This document shows, one piece after another, positions 1 to 7,247 of a stretch of DNA of 64,000 nt. The position numbers and the translations under genes are program-made. Every line of letters begins with the position of its first letter. Position 1 is the stretch's first letter. The notes below the pieces were generated by a model. It saw nothing but the letters and a program-made list of their open reading frames with translations. It did not search any database and was not told where the DNA came from. Where the stretch lies: positions 744,001 through 808,000 of the forward strand of contig NZ_CP129968.2 in NCBI RefSeq assembly GCF_030503875.2, read 5' to 3'. This stretch comes from Marivirga arenosa. Lineage in GTDB: Bacteria > Bacteroidota > Bacteroidia > Cytophagales > Cyclobacteriaceae.

Positions 1-91
1 TGATATAATGAGAATGCCGGGATTGCCTGCCCATCCTGCATCTGAAAATATTGATGTTAATTCAGAGGGTGAAATTGTAGGCTTATTCTAG
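1..91 (+). CDS. fhs: Formate-tetrahydrofolate ligase, C-terminal fragment (cut by window edge)
   Basis: The first 91 bases read, from base 2, as the last 29 codons of a gene ending in TAG at 89-91. The peptide contains IMRMPGLPAHPASENIDV and ends IVGLF. This matches from memory the C-terminus of formate-tetrahydrofolate ligase (IMxMPGLPxxPAxxxID...GxIxGLF). That enzyme makes 10-formyl-THF from formate, THF and ATP in the cytoplasm. Only the tail is visible, so catalytic residues cannot be checked. Confidence 0.8.
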   Translation, partial: DIMRMPGLPAHPASENIDVNSEGEIVGLF

Positions 92-170
92 TATTAAAGC
101 TGAATAGAAATCTTTTAGGTATATGAAGGTAAATTATTTTAATTTCTGACTTTCAGTTAGGAATTAAAAT

Positions 171-178
171 TACCTTTG
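171..178 (+). promoter_or_regulatory. Bacteroidota -7 element (TACCTTTG)
   Basis: TACCTTTG fits the Bacteroidota -7 consensus TAnnTTTG. No clear TTG -33 element lies 19-21 bases upstream. It overlaps a possible TTG start at 176, so transcription would begin near 185 and translation must start later. Confidence 0.5.
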
Positions 179-280
179 CATCAACTTAAAGCAGAAAAAT
201 TAAAGGTTTTGCAACAACATTATAGAAGCAATACGAGACATATACTTCAGTCGCTTAAATATTTAAAGAGGAATTTACTT

Positions 281-733
281 ATGCTTCCTCTTTTAATGCT
301 TTTTTCTATTCCTATTGCCTATTATGTTAAGGGATACAGCTGGGAAGAATCATTAATAGTAGGTCCTCTTTTTAATTTTTCAGCTTTTATTTTATTGGGA
401 TGTATTCCTACATTTCTTATTCATAGATCCCATTATATCAACAATAAAGATTTTAGTCTTTTTGTAGACAAAATAAGTGGTAAGATCACAATTAATGAAG
501 ATAAACAATATGACATTGATTCATTAGAGTTTATTGAACATTTAGCTATTTCCAAAAAAAGACAGGAAGATGGCAAGTTCAGGTTAATAACGCCATGGTC
601 CAATTATTCCTATTTAAAAGTAATCACACCTGATAATAACCAATATAAGATAAGCTCTAATGTAGTTTGCAGTTCAGAGCTACCCATAAGGGTTCATAGT
701 AGGGAATACACGCTTTGGCCATCCATTAGATGA
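281..733 (+). CDS. Hypothetical membrane protein
   Basis: I do not recognise this protein. From ATG 281 it is 150 residues. Two hydrophobic segments lie near the N-terminus (about residues 1-14 and 25-45), followed by a soluble C-terminal region of about 100 residues rich in Lys, Ile and Tyr. The open frame runs back to a TTG at 176, but that codon lies inside a TAnnTTTG promoter motif. ATG 281, preceded by an AAAGAGGA stretch, or TTG 209 are the better starts. It stands alone between fhs and a lipoprotein gene on the same strand. The two-helix plus soluble layout suggests an inner-membrane protein with a cytoplasmic domain; function is unknown. Confidence 0.55.
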   Translation: MLPLLMLFSIPIAYYVKGYSWEESLIVGPLFNFSAFILLGCIPTFLIHRSHYINNKDFSLFVDKISGKITINEDKQYDIDSLEFIEHLAISKKRQEDGKFRLITPWSNYSYLKVITPDNNQYKISSNVVCSSELPIRVHSREYTLWPSIR

Positions 734-801
734 TAAAATGACAATATTTAACTGTTTGTTTAGTTAGATAATCATAATATTGTAAATAAACATATTCTAT
801 T

Positions 802-2034
802 ATGATGAACGTATCATTAAAAATGAAGTCTGCTCCATTTGTATTGTTGGTTATTAGTGTAGTATCCTGTTCAAAATTTAGTAGGGAAATAAAAGAGATT
901 GATTATTCTTCACCTTATCCTTTAAGTTCAACTTTAGAAGATAAACTAGAGCAGGATACTTTGGCTTGGAGATATCAGATTTCTGCAGATGATTTTGCTA
1001 GAAATGGTGATTATAGGAATGCTATAGATAAATGGGATTCTGCAAGGCATTCTAGGAAAACAGATGTTTCTAAGGCCGAAATTGATTCAATTAATAATAG
1101 ATATTCGGTTAAAAACGCTAAAGAATACATTCTTGAAAAGGCAAAAGAAAATCAGATTGTCATTATTAATGAAGCTCATCACAATTCAAGGCACAGAGTC
1201 TTTACTAAATCATTACTAAGTGATCTGTATAAATTAGGTTATAGAAATTTAGGATTAGAAGCACTAAACAATGGAAAGGCGCTAGATTCAGCTTTGAATG
1301 AGCGGGGTTTTCCTATTCAAGAATCAGGTTATTATGTTCAAGATCCTCAGTTTGGTAATATGGTTCGAACTGCGTTGGAATTAGGTTTTAATGTATTTGC
1401 TTATGAAAATTTCAAAGGTGGAGGTCAAATAGATCGTGAGAAGGGACAGGCAAATAATATTGCACAAGTGATAAAAAATAAGCCAAATGAAAAATTTTTA
1501 ATTCATTGTGGATTTGCTCATGCTCTTGAAGGACCATATCCACATTGGGGTAAGGCTATGGCTCAGCGCGTAAAAGATATTACTGGAATTGATCCTTACA
1601 CTATTAATCAAACAGCATATAATGAAAAGAGTCATCCAGATTTAAATCCGCCAATTTTAAAAGCGATAGATATAAATGAATCCTCAGTATTAATAGATCA
1701 AAATAATGAAGCAATAAAGTATCAAAGAGGACAGGCATATACTGATTTAGTGATTCTACACCCCACAACTGAATTTATAAATAACAGACCGGAATGGCTT
1801 TTTGATAATGGAAATCAACAAGTGAATATTCAGTTAGATGAAATTGAACTTGAACCCCCATTTATGATTCTAGCTTATAAGGAAGGGGAGGATATCCATA
1901 AAGGTATTCCCATGGATATTTCTGAAGTAAAGAAAGGTAGATCATCTGCAATGCTTGCCTTACCAAAAGGAGAATATACTATGATAGTAACAGATGAAAT
2001 CAAGTCTTTCAAATTTAACCATAAAGTAAAATAG
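802..2034 (+). CDS. Lipoprotein with an EreA/ChaN-like domain
   Basis: This is a 410-residue predicted lipoprotein. Its signal peptide ends in a lipobox (ISVVSC, Cys near residue 23). The middle contains IINEAHHNSRHRVF, then LGLEALN and FLIHCGFAH. This spacing of Glu and His resembles the EreA/ChaN (erythromycin-esterase-like, haem-binding) superfamily, which uses a GExHxxxxxH signature; the assignment is from motif likeness only. The C-terminal 100 residues look like a separate beta-rich domain. It should sit in the outer membrane or face the periplasm. There is no partner gene nearby, and substrate and activity cannot be deduced. Confidence 0.6.
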   Translation: MMNVSLKMKSAPFVLLVISVVSCSKFSREIKEIDYSSPYPLSSTLEDKLEQDTLAWRYQISADDFARNGDYRNAIDKWDSARHSRKTDVSKAEIDSINNRYSVKNAKEYILEKAKENQIVIINEAHHNSRHRVFTKSLLSDLYKLGYRNLGLEALNNGKALDSALNERGFPIQESGYYVQDPQFGNMVRTALELGFNVFAYENFKGGGQIDREKGQANNIAQVIKNKPNEKFLIHCGFAHALEGPYPHWGKAMAQRVKDITGIDPYTINQTAYNEKSHPDLNPPILKAIDINESSVLIDQNNEAIKYQRGQAYTDLVILHPTTEFINNRPEWLFDNGNQQVNIQLDEIELEPPFMILAYKEGEDIHKGIPMDISEVKKGRSSAMLALPKGEYTMIVTDEIKSFKFNHKVK

Positions 2035-2110
2035 TTCTTTCAATGATGATGTTAGCTTTAGCTTAATGTTTTAGTTATTTTAACATGGTAGCTATTTAAA
2101 TTTTATTATC

Positions 2111-2509
2111 ATGAAAGGAATAATTAAAAACTTAGCACCTCATATTTTCCTAATTGATGGTTTAGGTGCATTTTTAACTGCTATCAATACCGGTATAATT
2201 TTCATATTAATTCAAGAGTGGATTGGTATGCCATATCAAGTATTGATTCCTTTGGCAATTATTGCAGCGGTGTTTTGTATATATTCCTTAGGGTGTCACT
2301 TTTTTTTGAAAAGAAATCGAAGAAACTATTTAAGAGCTATCGCAATAGGAAATTTAATGTACATAAGTTTAACTGCTATTCTGGTTTACCTCCATTTTGA
2401 TAGACTTGAGCTGTTAGGTATTATTTATTTTGTGAGTGAGATAGTAATTGTTTCAATTTTGATATACATAGAGTTTAGCATTTCAAAAACAATTGATTTA
2501 AATAAGTAG
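2111..2509 (+). CDS. Hypothetical four-helix membrane protein
   Basis: This 132-residue protein is mostly hydrophobic, with four likely transmembrane helices at about residues 12-34, 41-66, 76-97 and 102-124. A basic loop (KRNRRN) lies between helices 2 and 3. It has no signal peptide or known catalytic motif. The start ATG is the first in frame. It is tail-to-tail with the minus-strand gene that ends at 2512, with 2 bases between the stops. I do not recognise the family; a small inner-membrane protein is all that can be supported. Confidence 0.55.
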   Translation: MKGIIKNLAPHIFLIDGLGAFLTAINTGIIFILIQEWIGMPYQVLIPLAIIAAVFCIYSLGCHFFLKRNRRNYLRAIAIGNLMYISLTAILVYLHFDRLELLGIIYFVSEIVIVSILIYIEFSISKTIDLNK

Positions 2510-2511
2510 CC

Positions 2512-3138
2512 TTACTTAAATTTTTCCGTAATTATTCTCATAAAATCAATGACATTTTTCATTAAATCTAGCTGTTTTTGATTTCGAATTTTCCCATAGA
2601 ATGAAAATTGAAAATATTTCTCTTTTGTAATATTCCTGAAATCAAAACCCTGATAAAAACTATCCTCAAGTTTCATTAAAAACTCCTGCAGGGCTTGATC
2701 ATCTAAAATTAATTTTAGTTTTTCTGCTTCTTTGGAATGACAAAAGAATTTTTTGTCAAACGTTGCATTGCCAATTTCAATATCCTGATAACCTAATGGT
2801 TTCATTGCTTGCATAGCCCAATTATCAAGATACACTTCAAAGTCAAAATCAATGGGCGAATTTTTAAAAGTAATTAAAGTCCAATCACCCTTACCTAAGT
2901 CTCGAATCTTGAAATCATTTAGTCTATCCTCACTGTATACAACTTCAGATCCGTTAACATTTCCAGAAAGGGTATATTCTTTGTTTGGTCCTTCATCTCG
3001 AAATGAAATATTGAATCCTAAATTTTTAGCAAATTGATTAAATAATTCACCTCTTTTTTTCTTCTTATTTAGTGAATAGAAAACACCAAAAATCAACAGT
3101 AAAATAAAAATAACAAGTATTATCAATACGGGATGCAT
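2512..3138 (-). CDS. Hypothetical membrane-anchored protein
   Basis: This 208-residue protein has one N-terminal transmembrane segment (about residues 4-23) followed by KKKKRG. A soluble domain of about 180 residues then predicts as mixed alpha/beta with several Phe, Tyr and Lys-rich strands. The basic stretch right after the helix places the domain in the cytoplasm. No family is recognised. It converges on the four-helix gene at 2111-2509. It has its own upstream region shared with the divergent gene at 3230. Confidence 0.55.
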   Translation of the reverse strand: MHPVLIILVIFILLLIFGVFYSLNKKKKRGELFNQFAKNLGFNISFRDEGPNKEYTLSGNVNGSEVVYSEDRLNDFKIRDLGKGDWTLITFKNSPIDFDFEVYLDNWAMQAMKPLGYQDIEIGNATFDKKFFCHSKEAEKLKLILDDQALQEFLMKLEDSFYQGFDFRNITKEKYFQFSFYGKIRNQKQLDLMKNVIDFMRIITEKFK

Positions 3139-3229
3139 GACCTAATATACTATTTTTAATGAAAAGGTCAATTCCCATTGAAAGAGGAAATTGTTATATT
3201 GATTGTGTAATCTTAAAAACTCCAGTCAT

Positions 3230-3946
3230 ATGAGGTATCTAAATAAATTATTGTGCTTGTTTATACTTTGTGTTAGCACAAATTTATATTCTCAATACTT
3301 AATTGGTTCTTGGGAACATACTGAGATTAATTCAAATGGAGATACGATTAAAAGTATAGTAAGCTTTACAGATGGATTTCAATCGTTATGTGTGTTTAAT
3401 GCTACTGAAGGTGCCTTTATTCATACAAATGGTGGTGCCTGGAGTTTAGAAAATGATAGGCTAACCGAAAAGGTTGAATATCATTCTGACAGTTCTAATT
3501 ACGTAGGGCAGGAAATAACATTTAAAATCATCTTAACTGATAGTACTTTACAAATAGCAGGAGAGGATGAAGTTTTTAAAAGGCTTGATGATGGAACTCC
3601 AGGTGATTTAAATGGTGCTTGGTTAATGTCGGGCAGAAAAAGAAATGGAGAAATTCAGCAAAGAGACACTGATAAACCAAGAAAAACTATGAAGATTTTG
3701 TCGGGCACTCGTTTTCAATGGATTGCCTACAATACCGAGACTAAACAGTTTTTGGCTACAGGAGGAGGAACGTATACAACTGATAATGGTGAGTATATTG
3801 AAAATATTGAATTTTTCTCCCGTGATGATTCCAGATCAGGCGCTAGCTTAAAGTTTAATTATGAATTAAAAAATGATGATTGGCATCATTCAGGCCTTTC
3901 CAGTAAAGGCGATCCTATTTATGAAATATGGACGAGACGCCAATAA
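3230..3946 (+). CDS. Secreted hypothetical protein, lipocalin-like repeats
   Basis: The reading frame opens at TTG 3203, but ATG 3230 gives a clean signal peptide (MRYLNKLLCLFILCVS...YSQ), so I place the start there, giving 238 residues. The mature part holds two similar halves, each beginning with a G-x-W motif (LIGSWEHTE near residue 24 and LNGAWLMSG near residue 135), each followed by strand-rich sequence. This resembles the lipocalin-like domains common in Bacteroidota secreted proteins. A two-domain small beta-barrel fold is inference. Ligand and role are unknown. Confidence 0.55.
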   Translation: MRYLNKLLCLFILCVSTNLYSQYLIGSWEHTEINSNGDTIKSIVSFTDGFQSLCVFNATEGAFIHTNGGAWSLENDRLTEKVEYHSDSSNYVGQEITFKIILTDSTLQIAGEDEVFKRLDDGTPGDLNGAWLMSGRKRNGEIQQRDTDKPRKTMKILSGTRFQWIAYNTETKQFLATGGGTYTTDNGEYIENIEFFSRDDSRSGASLKFNYELKNDDWHHSGLSSKGDPIYEIWTRRQ

Positions 3947-3974
3947 TATATACTAAGAAGTTCATTTAGGTAGT

Positions 3975-5267
3975 ATGAATAAAATTAGCCGAAAGAGAAA
4001 TAAAGATTTAGGACTTGGTGAATTAATAGCTATAGCATTAGGAGGTATGGTTGGTGGCGGTATATTTTCTATTTTAGGAATAGCCACTGAAAACATAGGA
4101 AACGCAACGCCTATTGCAATTTTAGTAGGTGGAATTTTAGCTTTTTTTGCAGCTTATTCATATGTGAAATTAGCTCTCCTATATAAAGATGAGGGGGCAA
4201 CTTATTCTTTTTTTAAAAAAACGTTCCCACATAGTAAAGTTGCTTCATCTGCAATAGGTTGGCTCATTGTTTTTGGTTATATCAGTACACTTGCACTGTA
4301 CGCTTTTACTTTTGCTTCCTATTTCTGTAGTCAGTTTGAATATCTGAATAATGTTATATGGCAGAAATTAATTGCAGCTTTTGTGATCATATCTTTTGCA
4401 ATTGTGAATTTGGTAAGTGTAAAGGGAATGGGAAAGATAGAAGACATATTAGTTTATTCTAAAATCATTATTCTTCTGTTCATCTCAGGTTTATTGGCAG
4501 GTAAAGCGGATATAAAAAACTTACAACCTATCATTGAAACCAATACAACTTTAGGTAGTATTCTACTGGTAGCTGCAATTACATTTGTGGCTTATGAAGG
4601 GTTTCAATTGGTAATTCATGCTTATGATGAAATGGATCGTCCTAAAAGAAATATTCCAATTGCCATCTACTCTTCTATCAGCATCGCTACTTTATTATAT
4701 ATATTATTGGCAGTCGCAGCATTAGGCACCATTCCGAAAGAAATAATTATTTCGGATAAAGAATATGCCTTGGCCGCTGGTGCAAAAACTTATCTAGGAA
4801 ATTTTGGCCAGTTTTTCGTAATCTTCGGTGCCCTATTAGCAACTTCAAGTGCTATAAGTGGGACATTATTCGGCTCCTCTCGACTTATGGCTGTTATTGC
4901 AAATGATGGATATTTTCCGAGATTACTGTCTAAAAAAATTAAAAAGCATATACCTCACATCGCAATTATTACGATCAGTTTAATGGCAATATTATTGGTG
5001 GTTTCTGGGGGATTACAAGTGATATTAGAATTTGGAAGTATTACATTTATTATAGTTTCATTTTTAATGGCCTATTCTAATTATAAGAAAAGACATAAAA
5101 CTAATTCATCTTGGTTGCTTACAATCATTGCATTAGTAGGACTATTTTTTGCAGGGGTACTGATTATTTATTTTGAGTTCAGTGAAAACAAAAGCCAATT
5201 TATTTTTATAATTGTTATTTACGGATTACTGGCTTTAGGAGCATATTTCTTTTCAAGAAAAAACTAA
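3975..5267 (+). CDS. APC-family amino acid permease
   Basis: This 430-residue integral membrane protein has about 12 transmembrane helices. Helix 1 carries the APC-superfamily signature GMVGGGIFSILG, an unwound helix used in substrate binding. The motif AYEGFQLVIHAYDEMDRPKRNIP is the conserved helix 6 to loop region of amino acid permeases. It should import an amino acid or polyamine by proton symport; the substrate cannot be read from sequence. Its TAA stop (5265-5267) directly abuts the stop codon of the truncated purM copy on the opposite strand, which suggests permease and purM were once immediate convergent neighbours. Confidence 0.85.
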   Translation: MNKISRKRNKDLGLGELIAIALGGMVGGGIFSILGIATENIGNATPIAILVGGILAFFAAYSYVKLALLYKDEGATYSFFKKTFPHSKVASSAIGWLIVFGYISTLALYAFTFASYFCSQFEYLNNVIWQKLIAAFVIISFAIVNLVSVKGMGKIEDILVYSKIIILLFISGLLAGKADIKNLQPIIETNTTLGSILLVAAITFVAYEGFQLVIHAYDEMDRPKRNIPIAIYSSISIATLLYILLAVAALGTIPKEIIISDKEYALAAGAKTYLGNFGQFFVIFGALLATSSAISGTLFGSSRLMAVIANDGYFPRLLSKKIKKHIPHIAIITISLMAILLVVSGGLQVILEFGSITFIIVSFLMAYSNYKKRHKTNSSWLLTIIALVGLFFAGVLIIYFEFSENKSQFIFIIVIYGLLALGAYFFSRKN

Positions 5268-5466
5268 TCACCCCTCATATTCAAACTCCCCATGCTCATT
5301 TTTAATAGTGACTTTTTTGCTCTCAGCTGCTTCTACTCGACCGATAACTTGAGCTTCAATGTTAAATGATTTTGAGATATCAATAATCTGTTGAGCATCT
5401 GCCTCATCAACATATAATTCCATTCTGTGACCCATATTGAAGACTTTGTAAATCTCCTTTCCATCT
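5268..5466 (-). pseudogene. Truncated second copy of the purM 3' end
   Basis: Bases 5270-5466 align without gaps to 7250-7446, the last part of purM, with 12 mismatches in 197 bases (about 94% identity). The frame is still open for about 65 codons and ends in TGA (TCA at 5268-5270 on the + strand). Only the C-terminal end of the protein is encoded, so it cannot make a working enzyme. Most differences are synonymous; two changes (Trp to Gly and Met to Ile) sit near the broken end. It looks like the original purM tail left behind when a new tail and two genes were inserted. Confidence 0.9.
5270..5466. repeat. Direct repeat, copy 1 (purM 3' end)
   Basis: This is the left copy of a 197-bp direct repeat. 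The other copy is at 7250-7446, with a constant offset of 1980 bases. Mismatches are uneven: 4 in the first 160 bases and 8 in the last 37, next to the junction with the cassette. Confidence 0.92.
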
Positions 5467-5621
5467 ATAAATTATTCTCATTGATATCTGTCATTTTATT
5501 ATATTTCTGGGAGATTTTTTGCGGTTGGATGTATAGTTTTCTTAAAAAAAATATACCTTTAAGGGATATATTTAAAATAGTATATTTTTATATAATAATT
5601 AACACCTGCTTTATATTAAAT

Positions 5622-6107
5622 ATGTTTAATAGTAAATTTTCTTTCTTACTTTTCTTGTTTATTACAGTTATTGTAAATCAAATAAACGGACAAAGTGTAA
5701 TCAATTCATCAGGAGAGAATATTTCTGGAACAGGTGGTAGTGTGAATTTTTCAATTGGACAATTAACATTTGACAATTATACTGGAGCAAATGGCACTGT
5801 AAATCAAGGAATACAAAATGCTTATGAAATTTCGCTTTTAACTAGCTCTGAAATAAGTTTAAAAAGATTTTCTTTTACAATATTTCCAAATCCAGTTAAG
5901 GATGTTCTTAATTTGGAAATTGGTAATCTAGATAATAAGAATATGACTTATCATCTTTATAAGAGCAACGGTAGACTTTTGGAAAAGAAAAATATTAAAA
6001 GCAATAATATCTCAATCGATATGAAAGAGAGGATTCCTGATATATATCTTTTAAAGATAAATAATGGAGACCAAGTTTTAAAAATTTTTAGAATAGTAAA
6101 ATATTAA
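5622..6107 (+). CDS. Short secreted protein with T9SS type A sorting domain
   Basis: The open frame begins at 5427 inside the purM remnant, but ATG 5622 gives a proper signal peptide (MFNSKFSFLLFLFITVIVNQINGQ), so I start there, giving 161 residues. The mature N-terminal half, of about 60 residues, has the pattern GGSVNFSIGQ...NQGIQNAYEI. From memory this occurs in many short Bacteroidota secreted proteins. The last ~75 residues are a T9SS type A C-terminal sorting domain, starting FTIFPNPVKDVLNLEI and ending in a Lys/Arg-rich strand. It should be exported by Sec, passed through T9SS and attached to the surface. It lies 4 bases upstream of the next gene, so the two form an operon. Function is unknown. 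Confidence 0.75.
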   Translation: MFNSKFSFLLFLFITVIVNQINGQSVINSSGENISGTGGSVNFSIGQLTFDNYTGANGTVNQGIQNAYEISLLTSSEISLKRFSFTIFPNPVKDVLNLEIGNLDNKNMTYHLYKSNGRLLEKKNIKSNNISIDMKERIPDIYLLKINNGDQVLKIFRIVKY

Positions 6108-6111
6108 AATA

Positions 6112-7197
6112 ATGAAATATGTACTAACAGTTTTATTTTGGCTATCATTTTGTATTTATGCCATGAGTCAAACTCCACATAAAATGAGCTATCAAGCTGT
6201 TGTTAGAAATAGTAATGGGGAATTGATAAGTAATCAAGTAATAAGTGTTCAAATTAGTATTTTGAAAGGATCAGTTGAAGGGGAAGCAGTATATAAAGAA
6301 ACTCAAAATCCAGAAACAAATTCAAATGGTCTTATGAGTTTAGAGATCGGAGGAGTAAAGGCAGAGGTTGTTTTAGGAGATATATCTGAAATTAATTGGT
6401 CGAATGATACTTATTTTATCAAAACAGAAACTGATCCGAATGGAGGTATTGATTATACAATTAGTGGAACAAGTCAATTGTTAAGCGTTCCTTATGCTTT
6501 ACATGCTAAAACTGCTGAACAAATATCTGGTGGAATTAATTATGAAGAATTAGACCCTGTTTTTCAAAATTCATTAGCATCAAAAATAAATGAAAGAGAT
6601 ACTGCAAGCTGGAATGCTAAGTTAGATTCTTTTATAGAGACTGATCCTGATTTTAATTCTTCCATAGCTTCAGGTATTTCTGAAGCAGACACTGCTAGCT
6701 GGAATGCTAAGCTTGAGGTAGAACAAGATGGTTCAATTGAAAATGAAATCCAGAGATTTAGAGTTTCAGAAACTGGGGATACACTATTCTTGAGTCAAAG
6801 TAATTGGGTGATAATATCAGGAATTAGTAATGATAATAATTTGGACCCTCAACCAATTGCTCCTCGAGTTTATAGTAGTTCGGTTTCAGTAGAATTAGTA
6901 ACTGGTGGGAGAAATGTAACTTTAACTGCAATTATTGATAACGTAGATCATGTTGAAATAAATAGAGTAGGTTTGGCAGTTTTATCTCCTTCTCAGGAGA
7001 TCTTTCATTCTCATTCAGAAGATTCGCCAACCCTTTCTGAAACTGATCCTGGTTGGTTTCCATATGTATATACCTTTTTCATTCCAAGTACAGCTCCTAC
7101 TGGGGATTATACATGGATAGACTTTTCAATTGATTATGAAGGGGGGCAAAGTATTGGATTAGATGAGACACAATACTTTTTTATTGATAATGGTTAA
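6112..7197 (+). CDS. Secreted repeat protein, tail-fibre/adhesin-like
   Basis: This 361-residue protein has a signal peptide (residues 1-20, ending YAMSQ). A conserved-looking block follows (MSYQAVVRNSNGELI...VSVQISIL), then GTSQLLSVPYALHAKTAE. I recall this pattern in Bacteroidota secreted proteins that carry collagen-like or tail-fibre regions. Residues 145-171 and 175-201 are two near-identical 27-residue repeats ending DTASWNAKL. The C-terminal ~110 residues form a beta-rich domain with no recognisable sorting signal. Together with the T9SS gene 4 bases upstream it makes a two-gene cassette. A surface fibre or adhesin is a guess from the repeats. Confidence 0.65.
   Translation: MKYVLTVLFWLSFCIYAMSQTPHKMSYQAVVRNSNGELISNQVISVQISILKGSVEGEAVYKETQNPETNSNGLMSLEIGGVKAEVVLGDISEINWSNDTYFIKTETDPNGGIDYTISGTSQLLSVPYALHAKTAEQISGGINYEELDPVFQNSLASKINERDTASWNAKLDSFIETDPDFNSSIASGISEADTASWNAKLEVEQDGSIENEIQRFRVSETGDTLFLSQSNWVIISGISNDNNLDPQPIAPRVYSSSVSVELVTGGRNVTLTAIIDNVDHVEINRVGLAVLSPSQEIFHSHSEDSPTLSETDPGWFPYVYTFFIPSTAPTGDYTWIDFSIDYEGGQSIGLDETQYFFIDNG
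6544..6714 (+). repeat. Two in-frame tandem repeats (27 residues, 30-residue period)
   Basis: Bases 6544-6624 and 6634-6714 encode matching 27-residue units. Both contain D-P-x-F near the start and end in DTASWNAKL. The DNA is also alike at the 3' part of each unit, which points to a recent internal duplication. Confidence 0.8.
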
Positions 7198-7247
7198 GTA
7201 AAACTTTCTAAAGGCTTATTTTTGTTTAATAAATAATAGATCAGATT

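Noticed and set aside
5427..5621. N-terminal extension of the T9SS gene starting inside the purM remnant
   Set aside because: The extension runs through the purM repeat and an AT-rich junction and lacks a signal peptide; ATG 5622 gives a clear one.
6544..6714. CRISPR-like repeat array
   Set aside because: Only two units, in frame and 30 codons apart; it is a protein repeat.
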